Of a stretch of DNA of 56,626 nucleotides, positions 27,600 to 35,701 are shown one piece after another. Every line of letters begins with the position of its first letter. Position 1 is the first letter of the stretch. Both the position numbers and the translations under genes were made by a program. The DNA is taken from positions 1-56,626 of the forward strand of contig VBEJ01000038.1 in assembly GCA_005882985.1 (NCBI GenBank). Direction: 5' to 3'. This DNA comes from Chloroflexota bacterium. Lineage in GTDB: Bacteria > Chloroflexota > Dehalococcoidia > SM23-28-2 > RBG-16-64-32. The notes beneath the pieces were generated by a model. That model had not been told where the DNA came from and searched no databases. It saw nothing but the letters and a program-made list of their open reading frames with translations.

Positions 27600-28649
27600 A
27601 TGAGCGAAAGTCCGCAGGAGACCAAAGGCCGACGGCAGGTCGTGAAGTTCTCGTTCTATCACGTTGACCCCGCCTGGCGTGGGTTGCCCGAGGAGGAGCG
27701 AGAACGCGGCAAGCGAGCACTCGGGGACGTTGTGCGGGCGTTCTCTGACCGTGTACAAATCCGGAGCTACAGCCTCGTCGGCACGCGTGGAGACGCCGAT
27801 TTGCTGCTCTGGCAGATCTGTGACCGGCTTGATGATATTCATCAGCTTGCCGGCTTCATCAATGGCACGCCAATGGGTCCCTATCTGACGATGCCCTATT
27901 CGTACGTGGCGATGACGCGTCCTTCGGTCTATGTAGGTCGCAATGAGGCCCGAGCGGAACGAATGGTGCTGCATCCCCGAGATTCGAAGTACTTATTCGT
28001 CTATCCATTCGTGAAGACCCGCGAGTGGTACCGGCTGCCGCTTGACCACCGTCAGACGATGATGGACGAACACATCCGCATCGGCCGTAAATACCCCTCG
28101 GTCAAGTTGAATACGACATACTCGTTCGGTCTCGATGATCAGGAATTCGTCGTCTCATTCGAAACCGACGAACCGGCGGACTTCCTCGATCTCGTAATGG
28201 AGCTTCGCGAAGCCAGGACCAGCCTCTACACCCTGCGTGACACGCCCATTTTCAGCTGCCTCGCTATGGGCCTCGACGAGGCGCTGGATTCACTGGCCCG
28301 CGCGGGCGAGAATGGGAGCGTACCGGCGGCGAAAGTCACGTGGCAGAAAGTAGCTGACGCTTCGGACATCCCGCCAGGTTCCAGCCGAGTCGTGTACTAT
28401 GCGGGCGACCAAGTCGCGATATTCAACGTGAGTGGAGAGCTTCACGCCGTCAGCAATCGATGTCCACATGCCAACGGCGCGCTGGGCGACGGCGTTGCGG
28501 CGGATGGCTCGGTGACGTGTCCTTCCCACGGGTCTCGCTTCGACCTCGCCACTGGCCAGCCCCTCGAAGGCCCGGCAGCGCGTCCAGTGCGCACATATGG
28601 CCTTCGCGTCGAGCAGAACGGTGTATTATTGGGGCCGTCCAAGGGCTGA
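27600..28649 (+). CDS. HemQ/chlorite dismutase-family protein fused to a C-terminal Rieske [2Fe-2S] domain
   Basis: A 349-residue two-domain protein. Residues about 12-235 are a chlorite dismutase-family domain. The expected proximal heme His is His158 (MMDEHIRIG), and the WYRLP tyrosine (Tyr144) matches the catalytic tyrosine of coproheme decarboxylases. The position of the distal Arg of true chlorite dismutases appears to be Leu170, so chlorite breakdown is unlikely and a HemQ (ChdC) role in heme synthesis is favoured. Residues about 245-345 are a Rieske ferredoxin-like domain with Cys288-Pro-His290 and CPSHGSRFD (Cys307, His310), the NirD-type pattern. Such a fusion would place an electron carrier beside a heme enzyme. 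The ChdC assignment rests on motif alignment by eye. The gene follows the aldo/keto reductase by 28 bases. Confidence 0.88.
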   Translation: MSESPQETKGRRQVVKFSFYHVDPAWRGLPEEERERGKRALGDVVRAFSDRVQIRSYSLVGTRGDADLLLWQICDRLDDIHQLAGFINGTPMGPYLTMPYSYVAMTRPSVYVGRNEARAERMVLHPRDSKYLFVYPFVKTREWYRLPLDHRQTMMDEHIRIGRKYPSVKLNTTYSFGLDDQEFVVSFETDEPADFLDLVMELREARTSLYTLRDTPIFSCLAMGLDEALDSLARAGENGSVPAAKVTWQKVADASDIPPGSSRVVYYAGDQVAIFNVSGELHAVSNRCPHANGALGDGVAADGSVTCPSHGSRFDLATGQPLEGPAARPVRTYGLRVEQNGVLLGPSKG

Positions 28650-28700
28650 ACCGCAGCCAACATAATCGCCTCCCAGCCCATCTACCTAAACGTATTGCAG

Positions 28701-29885
28701 ATGAGACTTACGTTTGCGCCGATACTTGCCGCTCTGGCGGTTCTGCTTCTCTCGGCTTGCGGCGGCAGCGACGCAGAACCTGCAAGTTCGCCTACGTCCT
28801 CGCCGCGCCCTCTTCGACCTCTGACAGTCGAGATGAAGGTTGTCGAGACCCCCGCTCCGCCCGCTGCTGAGACGCCGCCACCGGAGGTGTTTGTCGAAGC
28901 GTACCACCACCACGAGGGGCCGCCTGCCATCGTCTCTTCCGAACCCGAGGCAGGACCAGCCGCTCCGGCTGCTCCTAATACCCCTCCCTTGCCGGACAGG
29001 CCAATCGCCGAACTCCTTCATCCACCTCCGTACACCATTTTCGTTGACGCCGGTCACGGCGCGCTCGACTCCGGGGCCGGAAACGGCGACCTCGCGGAGA
29101 AAGACGTCAACGTCGATGTCGCTACTCGCCTCGCGCCGCTTCTCGGCGCCTCCGGATACAACGTGTACTTGTCCCGCTGGGGCGACTACACGCTCACGCC
29201 GTTCCCGGCAAACACGTACGAGAACCGGCGCGATGAGATCCAGGCCCGCGTCGATGTGGCAAACAGTGTTCACGCGGACATACTGGTCTCGATCCATCAC
29301 AACGGCGGACCGAAGAGCGCGCGTGGCCTCGAGGTTTACTACAACCCGAACCGCTCCTTCGGCCAGTACAACTGGACGCTGGCGGACCTCACGCGCCAGG
29401 GTGTGGTGAACCACATACGAAGCGCCGGTTACGATGTGCCCGACCGCGGGGTCAAGAACGATGCTGGCGTTTGCTGCAACCCGGCCAACCCACACTCCTG
29501 GATCCTCGGAACTAACGATGGCTTCCGGCCGAGCACGATGCCCGGAATCATCGGCGAGGCGATGTTCGTTTCGAACGATTTCGAGGCGCAGCAGCTATGG
29601 CGGCCGGAAATGCGTCAAGCCATTGCCGAGGGCTACAAAGCCGGCGTCGACGCCTACTTCGGGTGGCTTTTGCCCCAAGTGCCGCCGCCTCCACCGCCAA
29701 CGCCGGAACCGACACCGCCGCCCACTCCTGCGCCGACGGCGGCCCCGACGGACACCCCTGCGCCGACTCCTCCACCTCCGTCTTCGACGCCCAGTCCAGC
29801 GCCATCAACCACTCCATCGCCGGCCGGCGGGACGTCGACACCGAGCGCGCGGCGCTTGCCCGGGCCCTCGCCCGGCTCGAACTAA
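28701..29885 (+). CDS. N-acetylmuramoyl-L-alanine amidase (Amidase_3), lipoprotein with proline-rich tail
   Basis: Cell-wall hydrolase that cleaves the muramoyl-peptide amide bond. The ATG at 28701 gives a signal ending in LLLSAC (Cys20), so it is a lipoprotein. A Pro/Ala/Ser-rich linker follows to about residue 108. The catalytic domain (about 110-320) has zinc ligands in VDAGHG, the AEKDVNVDVA glutamate and SIHHNG, plus the EAMFVSN glutamate near its end. The last 70 residues are a Pro/Thr/Ser-rich tail typical of wall-spanning proteins. The cysteine pair GVCCNPAN is unusual. It stands alone and is convergent with the UdgX gene; its stop region overlaps that gene's end. Confidence 0.92.
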   Translation: MRLTFAPILAALAVLLLSACGGSDAEPASSPTSSPRPLRPLTVEMKVVETPAPPAAETPPPEVFVEAYHHHEGPPAIVSSEPEAGPAAPAAPNTPPLPDRPIAELLHPPPYTIFVDAGHGALDSGAGNGDLAEKDVNVDVATRLAPLLGASGYNVYLSRWGDYTLTPFPANTYENRRDEIQARVDVANSVHADILVSIHHNGGPKSARGLEVYYNPNRSFGQYNWTLADLTRQGVVNHIRSAGYDVPDRGVKNDAGVCCNPANPHSWILGTNDGFRPSTMPGIIGEAMFVSNDFEAQQLWRPEMRQAIAEGYKAGVDAYFGWLLPQVPPPPPPTPEPTPPPTPAPTAAPTDTPAPTPPPPSSTPSPAPSTTPSPAGGTSTPSARRLPGPSPGSN

Positions 29886-30544
29886 CGCGCTGCTGCGACG
29901 GGGGACTTCTTAACCTTAAGAAGCGGCGTAACCTTCCCAAGGTCCGCGATAAACGCCGCCATGGCCGATTGGCGCGATTCGTCGTCCGGCGCTCGCAGAA
30001 TCGACGAGGGATGGACGGTCGCGATCACGTGCTGCGCGAGCGAGTTTTGGATCAGCTTTCCACGGTTCTTCATAATCGAGAAGCCCGGCCCGAGGAGTTG
30101 CTGGGCAGCGGTTGCTCCAAGTAGGACGATAACCGTCGGCCGGAGCAGCTGAATCTCCGCTTCCAGCCAGGGCTTGCACGCTGCCATTTGTCGTGCGTTC
30201 GGCTTCTTGTGAATGCGCTTCTTGCCTCGCGTCTCGCTCCAGTTAAAATGCTTCACCGCGTTGGTCACGTAGGCCTGCCTGCGGTCGATGCCTGCCTCCT
30301 GGAGCGCGCGGTCCAGAATCCGCCCCGCTGGGCCGACGAACGGCTTGCCTTCAATGTCTTCGGCGTCGCCCGGCTGCTCGCCGACAAGCATTACGCTCGC
30401 CTTCTCGTCGCCTTCGCCGAAAACTGTCTGAGTGGCGCGCGCCCAAAGATCGCACGCCTTGCAGTCCGCGGCGGCGAAGCGCAGCCGTTCTAATGTGGGT
30501 TCCTCGGGAATGAGCTCAGCCGCCGTGCCGGTTGTCTTTGCCAT
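29882..30544 (-). CDS. UdgX-type uracil-DNA binding/glycosylase protein
   Basis: Family 4-like uracil-DNA glycosylase of the UdgX subgroup, 220 residues. The GEQPGD active-site motif is at 55-60. The UdgX-specific insertion is present as KKRIH at 108-112, in RGKKRIHKKPNA. Known for Mycobacterium smegmatis UdgX: the histidine of this loop forms a covalent bond with the deoxyribose of uracil-DNA. His112 is the equivalent here. Iron-sulfur ligands are likely Cys28, Cys31 and Cys123; the usual fourth Cys (VKC) reads VKH. HPSSILR at 178-184 is the family motif. It is a single gene just downstream of tRNA-Arg on the same strand. Confidence 0.92.
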   Translation of the reverse strand: MAKTTGTAAELIPEEPTLERLRFAAADCKACDLWARATQTVFGEGDEKASVMLVGEQPGDAEDIEGKPFVGPAGRILDRALQEAGIDRRQAYVTNAVKHFNWSETRGKKRIHKKPNARQMAACKPWLEAEIQLLRPTVIVLLGATAAQQLLGPGFSIMKNRGKLIQNSLAQHVIATVHPSSILRAPDDESRQSAMAAFIADLGKVTPLLKVKKSPVAAAR

Positions 30545-30584
30545 TCCACCACCTCCCTAGCCGCTATCTCTCGGTACTAACGCC

Positions 30585-30661
30585 TGGCGCCCCCGGCAGG
30601 ACTCGAACCCGCAACCTCCTGATCCGAAGTCAGGCGCTCTGTCCAATTGAGCTACAGGGGC
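30585..30661 (-). tRNA. tRNA-Arg (anticodon UCG), CCA encoded
   Basis: The minus strand folds as a standard cloverleaf. The acceptor GCCCCTG pairs with CGGGGGC; the anticodon stem CCTGA/TCAGG closes the loop CTTCGGA, giving anticodon TCG; the T arm carries GGTTCGAGTCC. The 3' CCA is encoded (30587-30585). The UCG anticodon reads CGA and related Arg codons. Confidence 0.95.
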
Positions 30662-30673
30662 ATCTCCATTTCG

Positions 30674-30682
30674 AGTATAGCA
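30674..30682 (-). promoter_or_regulatory. Extended -10 promoter of tRNA-Arg
   Basis: TGCTATACT on the minus strand, 13 bases before the tRNA 5' end. No good -35 is seen. The same TGCTATACT occurs before rpsB. Confidence 0.6.
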
Positions 30683-30759
30683 TCGCCCTAAGAGCGGTCG
30701 GGTTTCGCTTCGAAACGCGCGCCTCTATGCTCTAATCGAGGCTCGAACACGAGAGAACC

Positions 30760-32118
30760 ATGGTAACAAGGATCGAACCCGGCGACGCCGACCCGGCTGC
30801 TCGCATTGAAGAGCTCCTCACCGGCGACAACGTCGAGGCCGCCGCCGAGCTACTCGCGGACATGCATCCGGCTGACCAGGCGGACCTCTATGACCGCCTC
30901 GACGATGCTGAGCGCGAGACGATGCTCGCGCTGCTGTCCACCGAGGCACGGGCCCAACTGCTCGAGCACCTCGACGAAGAAACGCTCGAGGAGATCGCTC
31001 AGCGACTGCCCCGCGTGGAGCTTCCTAGAGTGCTTGATATCACTAAGAACGACATTGCTGCCGACGTGCTGCGAATGCTTCCGCCCGCGGAGGCCGCCCG
31101 TGCGCTGGCGCAGATGCAAACAGCATCCGATGTAACACCGCTGCTCATCCACCCGGACGAGAGCGCCGGCGGCCTGATGACGCGCGGGTTTGTGGCGCTC
31201 CATAAAGACATGACTGTCGGGGAGGCGATCACCTTACTGCGGGCGCGCAAGCCACTCGCCGAAGAGGCCTATTACCTGTACGTCCTCGACGCGCGAAACC
31301 GCCTCGAAGGCATCGTAAACCTGCGGCAACTTGTCGTCGCCGACCGGGACGTCAGGATAGAAGAGGTAATGACCCGCGACGTGGTGTCAGTGCGGCCCGA
31401 TACCGACCAGGAGGAAGCGGCCAACCTCCTCCAGCATTACCGTCTGCGCGCGCTCCCCGTCGTCGACGCATCCGGCGTGCTCAGCGGGATCATCACCGCG
31501 GATGACATCATCGACGTGATCGCCGAAGAAGCCACTGAAGACATGTACCGCATGGCGGGCCTCCCTGGGGACGAGAGCATCTTCGCGCCGGTCCGGGTTT
31601 CGGCCCAGCGGAGAATTCCCTGGCTGATGGTCAATCTCGCCACCGCGTTTCTGGCAGGCGGCATGGTCCTCATTTTCGAGGGGACGATCGCTAGGGCCGC
31701 CGGCCTCGCCGTCTTCATGCCGATCATCGCCGGTCAGGGCGGCAATGCGGGCATTCAGACGATTACCATCGTCGTACGCAGCCTCGCTCTCGGCGAAATA
31801 GAGCCGCGCGACGCGAACCGCATCCTGAACAAGGAGATAATGCTCGGTGTGATACGCGGCGTTCTCTTCGGGCTGATCGTCGGTATCGCCGCCTTCCTCT
31901 GGAAGGGCGAATGGGGGTGGGGGTTCGTGGTTGGTACAGCCATGCTTCTCAACATGCTGGTCGCGGGCCTGTTGGGAACGGTCATACCGCTCGGCATGAA
32001 GGCGTTTCGCCTGGACCCGGCGATCGCCTCCGGGGTTTTCCTCACCACCTTCACCGACATGCTCGGTTTCCTGTTCCTGCTCGGCCTCGCCACGCTGCTG
32101 ATTGACCAACTGACGTAG
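30760..32118 (+). CDS. mgtE: Magnesium transporter MgtE
   Basis: Mg2+ channel/transporter, 452 residues. The order is an N-terminal helical MgtE_N domain (about 10-130), two CBS domains (about 135-255), then five membrane helices from about 285. The conserved GQGGNAGIQT and the final TFTDMLGFLFLLGLATLL segments are present. By family knowledge the cytoplasmic domains close the channel when Mg2+ is high. No M-box riboswitch fits in the short upstream gap. A strong intrinsic terminator follows at 32175. Confidence 0.96.
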   Translation: MVTRIEPGDADPAARIEELLTGDNVEAAAELLADMHPADQADLYDRLDDAERETMLALLSTEARAQLLEHLDEETLEEIAQRLPRVELPRVLDITKNDIAADVLRMLPPAEAARALAQMQTASDVTPLLIHPDESAGGLMTRGFVALHKDMTVGEAITLLRARKPLAEEAYYLYVLDARNRLEGIVNLRQLVVADRDVRIEEVMTRDVVSVRPDTDQEEAANLLQHYRLRALPVVDASGVLSGIITADDIIDVIAEEATEDMYRMAGLPGDESIFAPVRVSAQRRIPWLMVNLATAFLAGGMVLIFEGTIARAAGLAVFMPIIAGQGGNAGIQTITIVVRSLALGEIEPRDANRILNKEIMLGVIRGVLFGLIVGIAAFLWKGEWGWGFVVGTAMLLNMLVAGLLGTVIPLGMKAFRLDPAIASGVFLTTFTDMLGFLFLLGLATLLIDQLT

Positions 32119-32137
32119 CCAACCGCCGTTCAGTTCC

Positions 32138-32166
32138 TTGACCGCCTCGGGGTCTCGTGCTACGCT
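32138..32166 (+). promoter_or_regulatory. Promoter of tRNA-His
   Basis: TTGACC (32138-32143), a 17-base spacer ending in TGC (extended -10), then TACGCT (32161-32166). The expected start near 32173 coincides with the 5' arm of the mgtE terminator. Confidence 0.55.
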
Positions 32167-32174
32167 TCCGATTG

Positions 32175-32197
32175 GCCCCGGAGACGGGGCTGTTTTT
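32175..32197 (+). terminator. Intrinsic terminator after mgtE
   Basis: GCCCCG (32175-32180), loop GAGA, CGGGGC (32185-32190), then TGTTTTT. This is a compact GC-rich hairpin with a T-run, 56 bases after the mgtE stop. Confidence 0.85.
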
Positions 32198-32222
32198 CCC
32201 GCTGGCGGCGGGAGCGCGACGT

Positions 32223-32299
32223 GGTGGGCGTAGCGTAGCGGTTAACGCGCCAGGTTGTGGCCCTGGAGATCACGGGTTCAAATCCCGTCGTCCACCCCA
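32223..32299 (+). tRNA. tRNA-His (anticodon GUG), CCA encoded
   Basis: Acceptor GTGGGCG pairs with CGTCCAC. The extra G(-1) at 32223 faces the discriminator C at 32296, a hallmark of tRNA-His. Anticodon stem CCAGG/CCTGG closes the loop TTGTGGC, with anticodon GTG. The T arm has GGTTCAAATCC and the CCA is encoded at 32297-32299. Confidence 0.96.
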
Positions 32300-32343
32300 A
32301 ACATTCTTTCTGCTTCAGGCCTCTCCGCCTTACACTTACTCTT

Positions 32344-33168
32344 ATGGCTGTATCAGCACTCGCTTGCCAGCGATGCGGCGCCCAGGTCCTGGCCGGTGCT
32401 GCTTTCTGTCAGAATTGCGGCGCCACGCTGGATGTCACCAGGGCGCAGACGGACAGAATGCCTTGGACGCCGGCCGACGTTCTTAAAGCGATCGGCATCG
32501 TTGTCGCCGTCCTGATCGGCACCTCGATTCCGGCCAGCATCAGCGCGCTCGTTATCGCGGGAAATGAGGACATTGAAAAGGATTCTCTGGCTCTCACGGT
32601 AGCGCTCGCTGCAAGCGTATTCCTCGAAATTGGCCTTCTTGCGGCGGCGATTTACTTCAGCATTCGCAAGTATCGACTTCCTTGGTCGGCTCTCGGGCTC
32701 CGCTGGCCGCAGCAGGGCGGCGTCTGGACGACTGCCGGATTGGTGTTCGGTCTTCTGATCGCGGGACTCGTTGTGAGCTTTGCGTACTTCGGGGCTCTCG
32801 CCGTGGTCGGAATTGAGCCGGACACCGAGATTAAGGAGACATATCAGAGCGCGGGGCCGCTCATCGTTCTTGCGATGCTTTCGCTTTTCTTCGCGCCGTT
32901 TGCTGAAGAGGTCTTCTTCCGCGGCTTCGTGTTTGGCGGTCTGCGCGGCCGGTGGGGGACCGCGTGGGCAGCAGTTGCGAGCGGGGCGTTGTTCGCGCTT
33001 GCGCACATCGGCAATCCGGGGACGATCTACCTTCTCCCTCCTGTGGCCGCTATCGGTGCTCTATTCGCTCTCGGCTATGCCTACTCAGGCTCAATCTTGA
33101 CCAGTCTGCTCGCTCACTTCCTGTTCAACTTGTTTGCCCTCGGCGCCGGCATCGCCGAGTATTCATGA
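32344..33168 (+). CDS. CPBP-family intramembrane protease with N-terminal zinc ribbon
   Basis: A 274-residue membrane protein of the CAAX protease/bacteriocin-processing (CPBP, Abi) family. The glutamate motif is E188-E189-xxx-R193 (EEVFFRG), with His221 (ALAHIGN) and His258 (AHFLFN) as the other expected catalytic residues. The N-terminus holds a zinc ribbon with Cys8-xx-Cys11 and Cys22-xx-Cys25. About seven to eight membrane helices are seen. The ATG at 32344 is chosen because the longer frame would run through tRNA-His. Its TGA overlaps the trpA start (ATGA), an unexpected partner. The substrate is unknown. Confidence 0.9.
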   Translation: MAVSALACQRCGAQVLAGAAFCQNCGATLDVTRAQTDRMPWTPADVLKAIGIVVAVLIGTSIPASISALVIAGNEDIEKDSLALTVALAASVFLEIGLLAAAIYFSIRKYRLPWSALGLRWPQQGGVWTTAGLVFGLLIAGLVVSFAYFGALAVVGIEPDTEIKETYQSAGPLIVLAMLSLFFAPFAEEVFFRGFVFGGLRGRWGTAWAAVASGALFALAHIGNPGTIYLLPPVAAIGALFALGYAYSGSILTSLLAHFLFNLFALGAGIAEYS

Positions 33169-33998
33169 GCGCGGACGGGGCGCATAACCTGCCGCCCGGC
33201 CGAATCGAATCAGCGTTCGCCCGCATGAAGGCCGAAGGCCGAACGGGGTTCGTCGCCTTCCTTACAGTGGGCTATCCAGACGTTGAGTCGACGCTGCGCT
33301 TATTGCCCGCGCTGGTTGAAGGCGGCGCCGATATCATCGAGCTCGGCATACCGTTCTCAGATCCGCTAGCCGAAGGGCCGACTATCCAGCACTCGTCCTA
33401 TCGTGCGCTTCAGCAGGGTGTGACCCCCCGGCTGTGCCTGGACGTGGCTGCGAAGCTTCGCCAGTTGGGCGTTGAGACACCGCTTGTGCCGATGGGCTAC
33501 TACAACCCGATACTCGCCTACGGGATCGAGGCATTTGTGAGCGATGCTGCTTCTGCTGGCGTCGACGGTCTAGTCGTGGTAGACCTGCCGCCTGAGGAAT
33601 CCGCACCCGTGCGCGAAGCCTGCCTGGCTAAAAATCTCCGCCTGATCTACCTCCTTGCGCCCACGAGCACCGATGAGCGGATTAAGCTCGTCGCGTCGAT
33701 GGCGTCGGGCTTCATCTATTGCGTGAGCATCACCGGTGTCACGGGCGCGCGCGATGAGCTTCATCCGGGACTTGAAGAGTTCGTCAAGCGAGTCCGAAGC
33801 AATACACACTTGCCAATCGCGGTAGGATTTGGTATATCTCAGCCTAAGCACTTTCAGGCAGTGGGGCAGATCGCCGACGCTGCCGTCATCGGAAGCGCGA
33901 TCATCGACGAGATCGGCAAGAGCGATCCGTCACAGCAAGCAGCGAGGTTGAGAGAATATGCGGAGGTGGTCACCGGCCAGCGGAGGGCAGCCACTTAG
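33165..33998 (+). CDS. trpA: Tryptophan synthase alpha chain
   Basis: Cleaves indole-3-glycerol phosphate to indole and passes it to TrpB through the subunit tunnel. The 277-residue barrel has the catalytic Glu in LTVGYPDVE-to-ELGIPFSDPLAEGPTIQ, the PMGYYNPIL segment, the second catalytic acid region VDLPPEES, and the VSITGVTGAR loop. All are diagnostic. The ATG at 33165 overlaps the end of the CPBP protease gene (ATGA). It lies far from trpB and outside the T-box operon, so its expression may follow the aroH-aroF side instead. A 9-base-pair hairpin follows the stop. Confidence 0.96.
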   Translation: MSADGAHNLPPGRIESAFARMKAEGRTGFVAFLTVGYPDVESTLRLLPALVEGGADIIELGIPFSDPLAEGPTIQHSSYRALQQGVTPRLCLDVAAKLRQLGVETPLVPMGYYNPILAYGIEAFVSDAASAGVDGLVVVDLPPEESAPVREACLAKNLRLIYLLAPTSTDERIKLVASMASGFIYCVSITGVTGARDELHPGLEEFVKRVRSNTHLPIAVGFGISQPKHFQAVGQIADAAVIGSAIIDEIGKSDPSQQAARLREYAEVVTGQRRAAT

Positions 33999-34008
33999 GG
34001 CCGCTCGG

Positions 34009-34029
34009 ATTCTCGCCTACGGCGAGAAT
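34009..34029 (+). terminator. Hairpin after trpA, possible terminator
   Basis: ATTCTCGCC (34009-34017), loop TAC, GGCGAGAAT (34021-34029): a perfect 9-base-pair stem 11 bases after the trpA stop. No T-run follows, so termination is uncertain; it may instead stabilise the mRNA end. Confidence 0.4.
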
Positions 34030-34113
34030 TCCGTCGGCCGTGTCTATCGTGGCGGCTCCCGGGCCGGCGTTTTTGGCTCGCGCTAACCGTCCGGTCCGGC
34101 CGGAGGGTTCAGC

Positions 34114-34485
34114 ATGCTGACCAGGGGCGTGAGAGGGGCCACGACCATAGAGGCAAACTCCCCCGAGTCCATCCTCGACGCGACCAGAGAGCTCCTCGCC
34201 GCGATGCTGAAGGCCAATGACCTGGACGTGGAATACGTCGCCTCGGCCTTCTTCACCGTCACACCCGATCTAAACGCTGAATTCCCAGCCATCGCGGCAA
34301 GGAACATGGGCTGGAATACCGTTGCGCTCCTCTGTGGGCACGAGATGAACAAGCCTGGGGCTCTGCCGATGACGCTGAGGGTGCTCCTCCACGTCAATAC
34401 CGAAAAGGCGGCGCGTGAAATCAAGCACGTCTACCTGAGAGGCGCGCGGGTCCTTCGGCCGGACATCGATACCGAGATACGTTAG
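34114..34485 (+). CDS. aroH: Chorismate mutase, AroH type
   Basis: Converts chorismate to prephenate, feeding tyrosine and phenylalanine. The 123-residue protein is of the trimeric AroH (Bacillus subtilis) type: RGVRGATTIEANSPESIL at the N-terminus with the catalytic Arg, the AAFPA-like segment, and VLLHVNTEKAAREIKHVYLRGARVLRPD at the C-terminus. It follows trpA by 115 bases and precedes the DAHP synthase gene by 41 bases. Together with aroF it supplies and draws on chorismate. Confidence 0.94.
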   Translation: MLTRGVRGATTIEANSPESILDATRELLAAMLKANDLDVEYVASAFFTVTPDLNAEFPAIAARNMGWNTVALLCGHEMNKPGALPMTLRVLLHVNTEKAAREIKHVYLRGARVLRPDIDTEIR

Positions 34486-34526
34486 AGCGCAGGGCGCGTC
34501 TTATCTAGGGCAAGGAGAAAAACATC

Positions 34527-35582
34527 ATGATCGTCGTCATGAAGACCAATGCAACGGAAAATCAGGTCGTTGGGGTACAAAAGGCGATACGGGAACTCGG
34601 CTTCAAAGACCACCGCATTCATGGTGAAGAGCGCAATGTTGTGGCCGTCCTTGGGCACGTCTACCCGGAGCTCGTCGACGAACTCGGCGTCCTCGAGGGT
34701 GTCGACACGGTCGTCCGCATCAGCAAGCCCTTCAAACTGGCGAGCCGCGAGGTCAACCCATACGACACGATCGTTCGCGTCGGCCCTGTGAAGATTGGGG
34801 GCGGCAGCATCGTGGTTATGGGCGGGCCGTGTTCCGTCGATACAGAAGAGAACGTCCTCGAAGCAGCGAGGGCCGTGAAGGCCGCGGGTGGGCACATCCT
34901 TCGGGGTGGCGCCTTCAAGCCGCGCACCAGTCCATACGCGTTCCGGGGCCACGGCGAGAAGGGACTGCACATCCTCGCGGCGGCCCGTGCCGAAACGGGG
35001 CTGCCGGTAGTCACAGAGGTGATGGATGCTAGGGATGTCCAGCTCGTCGCCAAGCATGCCGACATCCTTCAGATAGGCGCCCGCAATTCGCAGAACTACA
35101 CGCTGCTCGATGAAGTCGGCCGCTCCGGCAAGCCGGTCCTCCTGAAGCGCGGAATGTCTTCCACAATTGAAGAGTGGTTGCTCGCCGCGGAGTACATCCT
35201 ATCTCACGGCAACCGCGATGTGATCCTCTGCGAACGCGGCATCCGCACCTTCGAGACGGCGACGCGCTTCACCTTCGATGTCAACGCCATCCCCCTTGTT
35301 AAGAAGCTCTCTCACCTCCCCCTGATCGGCGACCCTAGCCACGCGACCGGTAAGTGGGACCTAGTGGAACCGGTCGCGCTGGCCGCGATCGCTGCCGGAG
35401 CCGATGGTCTTGAGGTGGAGGTGCACCCGAATCCAGACCACGCGTTGTCGGACGGAGCGCAGTCGCTGACGCCGAAGAACTTCGCCAAGCTCATGGACAG
35501 GGCACGCACCCTCGGCGACGCCATTGGCAGGCCGGTCGCTCCCGCATACAACGAGCCGGTCGCCGCTCGGAAGGCCTCCTGA
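34527..35582 (+). CDS. aroF: 3-deoxy-7-phosphoheptulonate synthase (DAHP synthase, type I-beta)
   Basis: First step of the shikimate pathway, joining PEP and erythrose-4-phosphate. The 351 residues comprise an N-terminal ferredoxin-like regulatory domain (about 1-68) and a catalytic barrel with [41 protein letters not shown], and DPSHATGKW near the C-terminus. This order marks the I-beta group. By family knowledge the N-terminal domain can mediate feedback by aromatic amino acids. AAGGAGA lies before the ATG. The gene forms a short aromatic cluster with trpA and aroH. Confidence 0.95.
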   Translation: MIVVMKTNATENQVVGVQKAIRELGFKDHRIHGEERNVVAVLGHVYPELVDELGVLEGVDTVVRISKPFKLASREVNPYDTIVRVGPVKIGGGSIVVMGGPCSVDTEENVLEAARAVKAAGGHILRGGAFKPRTSPYAFRGHGEKGLHILAAARAETGLPVVTEVMDARDVQLVAKHADILQIGARNSQNYTLLDEVGRSGKPVLLKRGMSSTIEEWLLAAEYILSHGNRDVILCERGIRTFETATRFTFDVNAIPLVKKLSHLPLIGDPSHATGKWDLVEPVALAAIAAGADGLEVEVHPNPDHALSDGAQSLTPKNFAKLMDRARTLGDAIGRPVAPAYNEPVAARKAS

Positions 35583-35701
35583 TCCGCATTTCCACGGGAG
35601 GGTCGAGGTACCTCTCGCCCCTCGAAGTGCCTTGACCGGTGATTCCCTATCCCGCACCCTAATCGCATGACTCCGTTTGTTCCGCAGAGGGACCCCTGGC
35701 G

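Noticed and set aside
27600-28300. True chlorite dismutase (chlorite detoxification)
   Set aside because: The residue aligned with the essential distal Arg appears to be Leu170, while the HemQ tyrosine is present; there is no perchlorate gene nearby.
30662-30759. M-box magnesium riboswitch before mgtE
   Set aside because: The gap is only about 100 bases and includes the tRNA-Arg promoter; no M-box core elements were seen.
32257-32343. In-frame upstream extension of the CPBP protease ORF
   Set aside because: It runs through tRNA-His; the ATG at 32344 gives a clean zinc-ribbon start.
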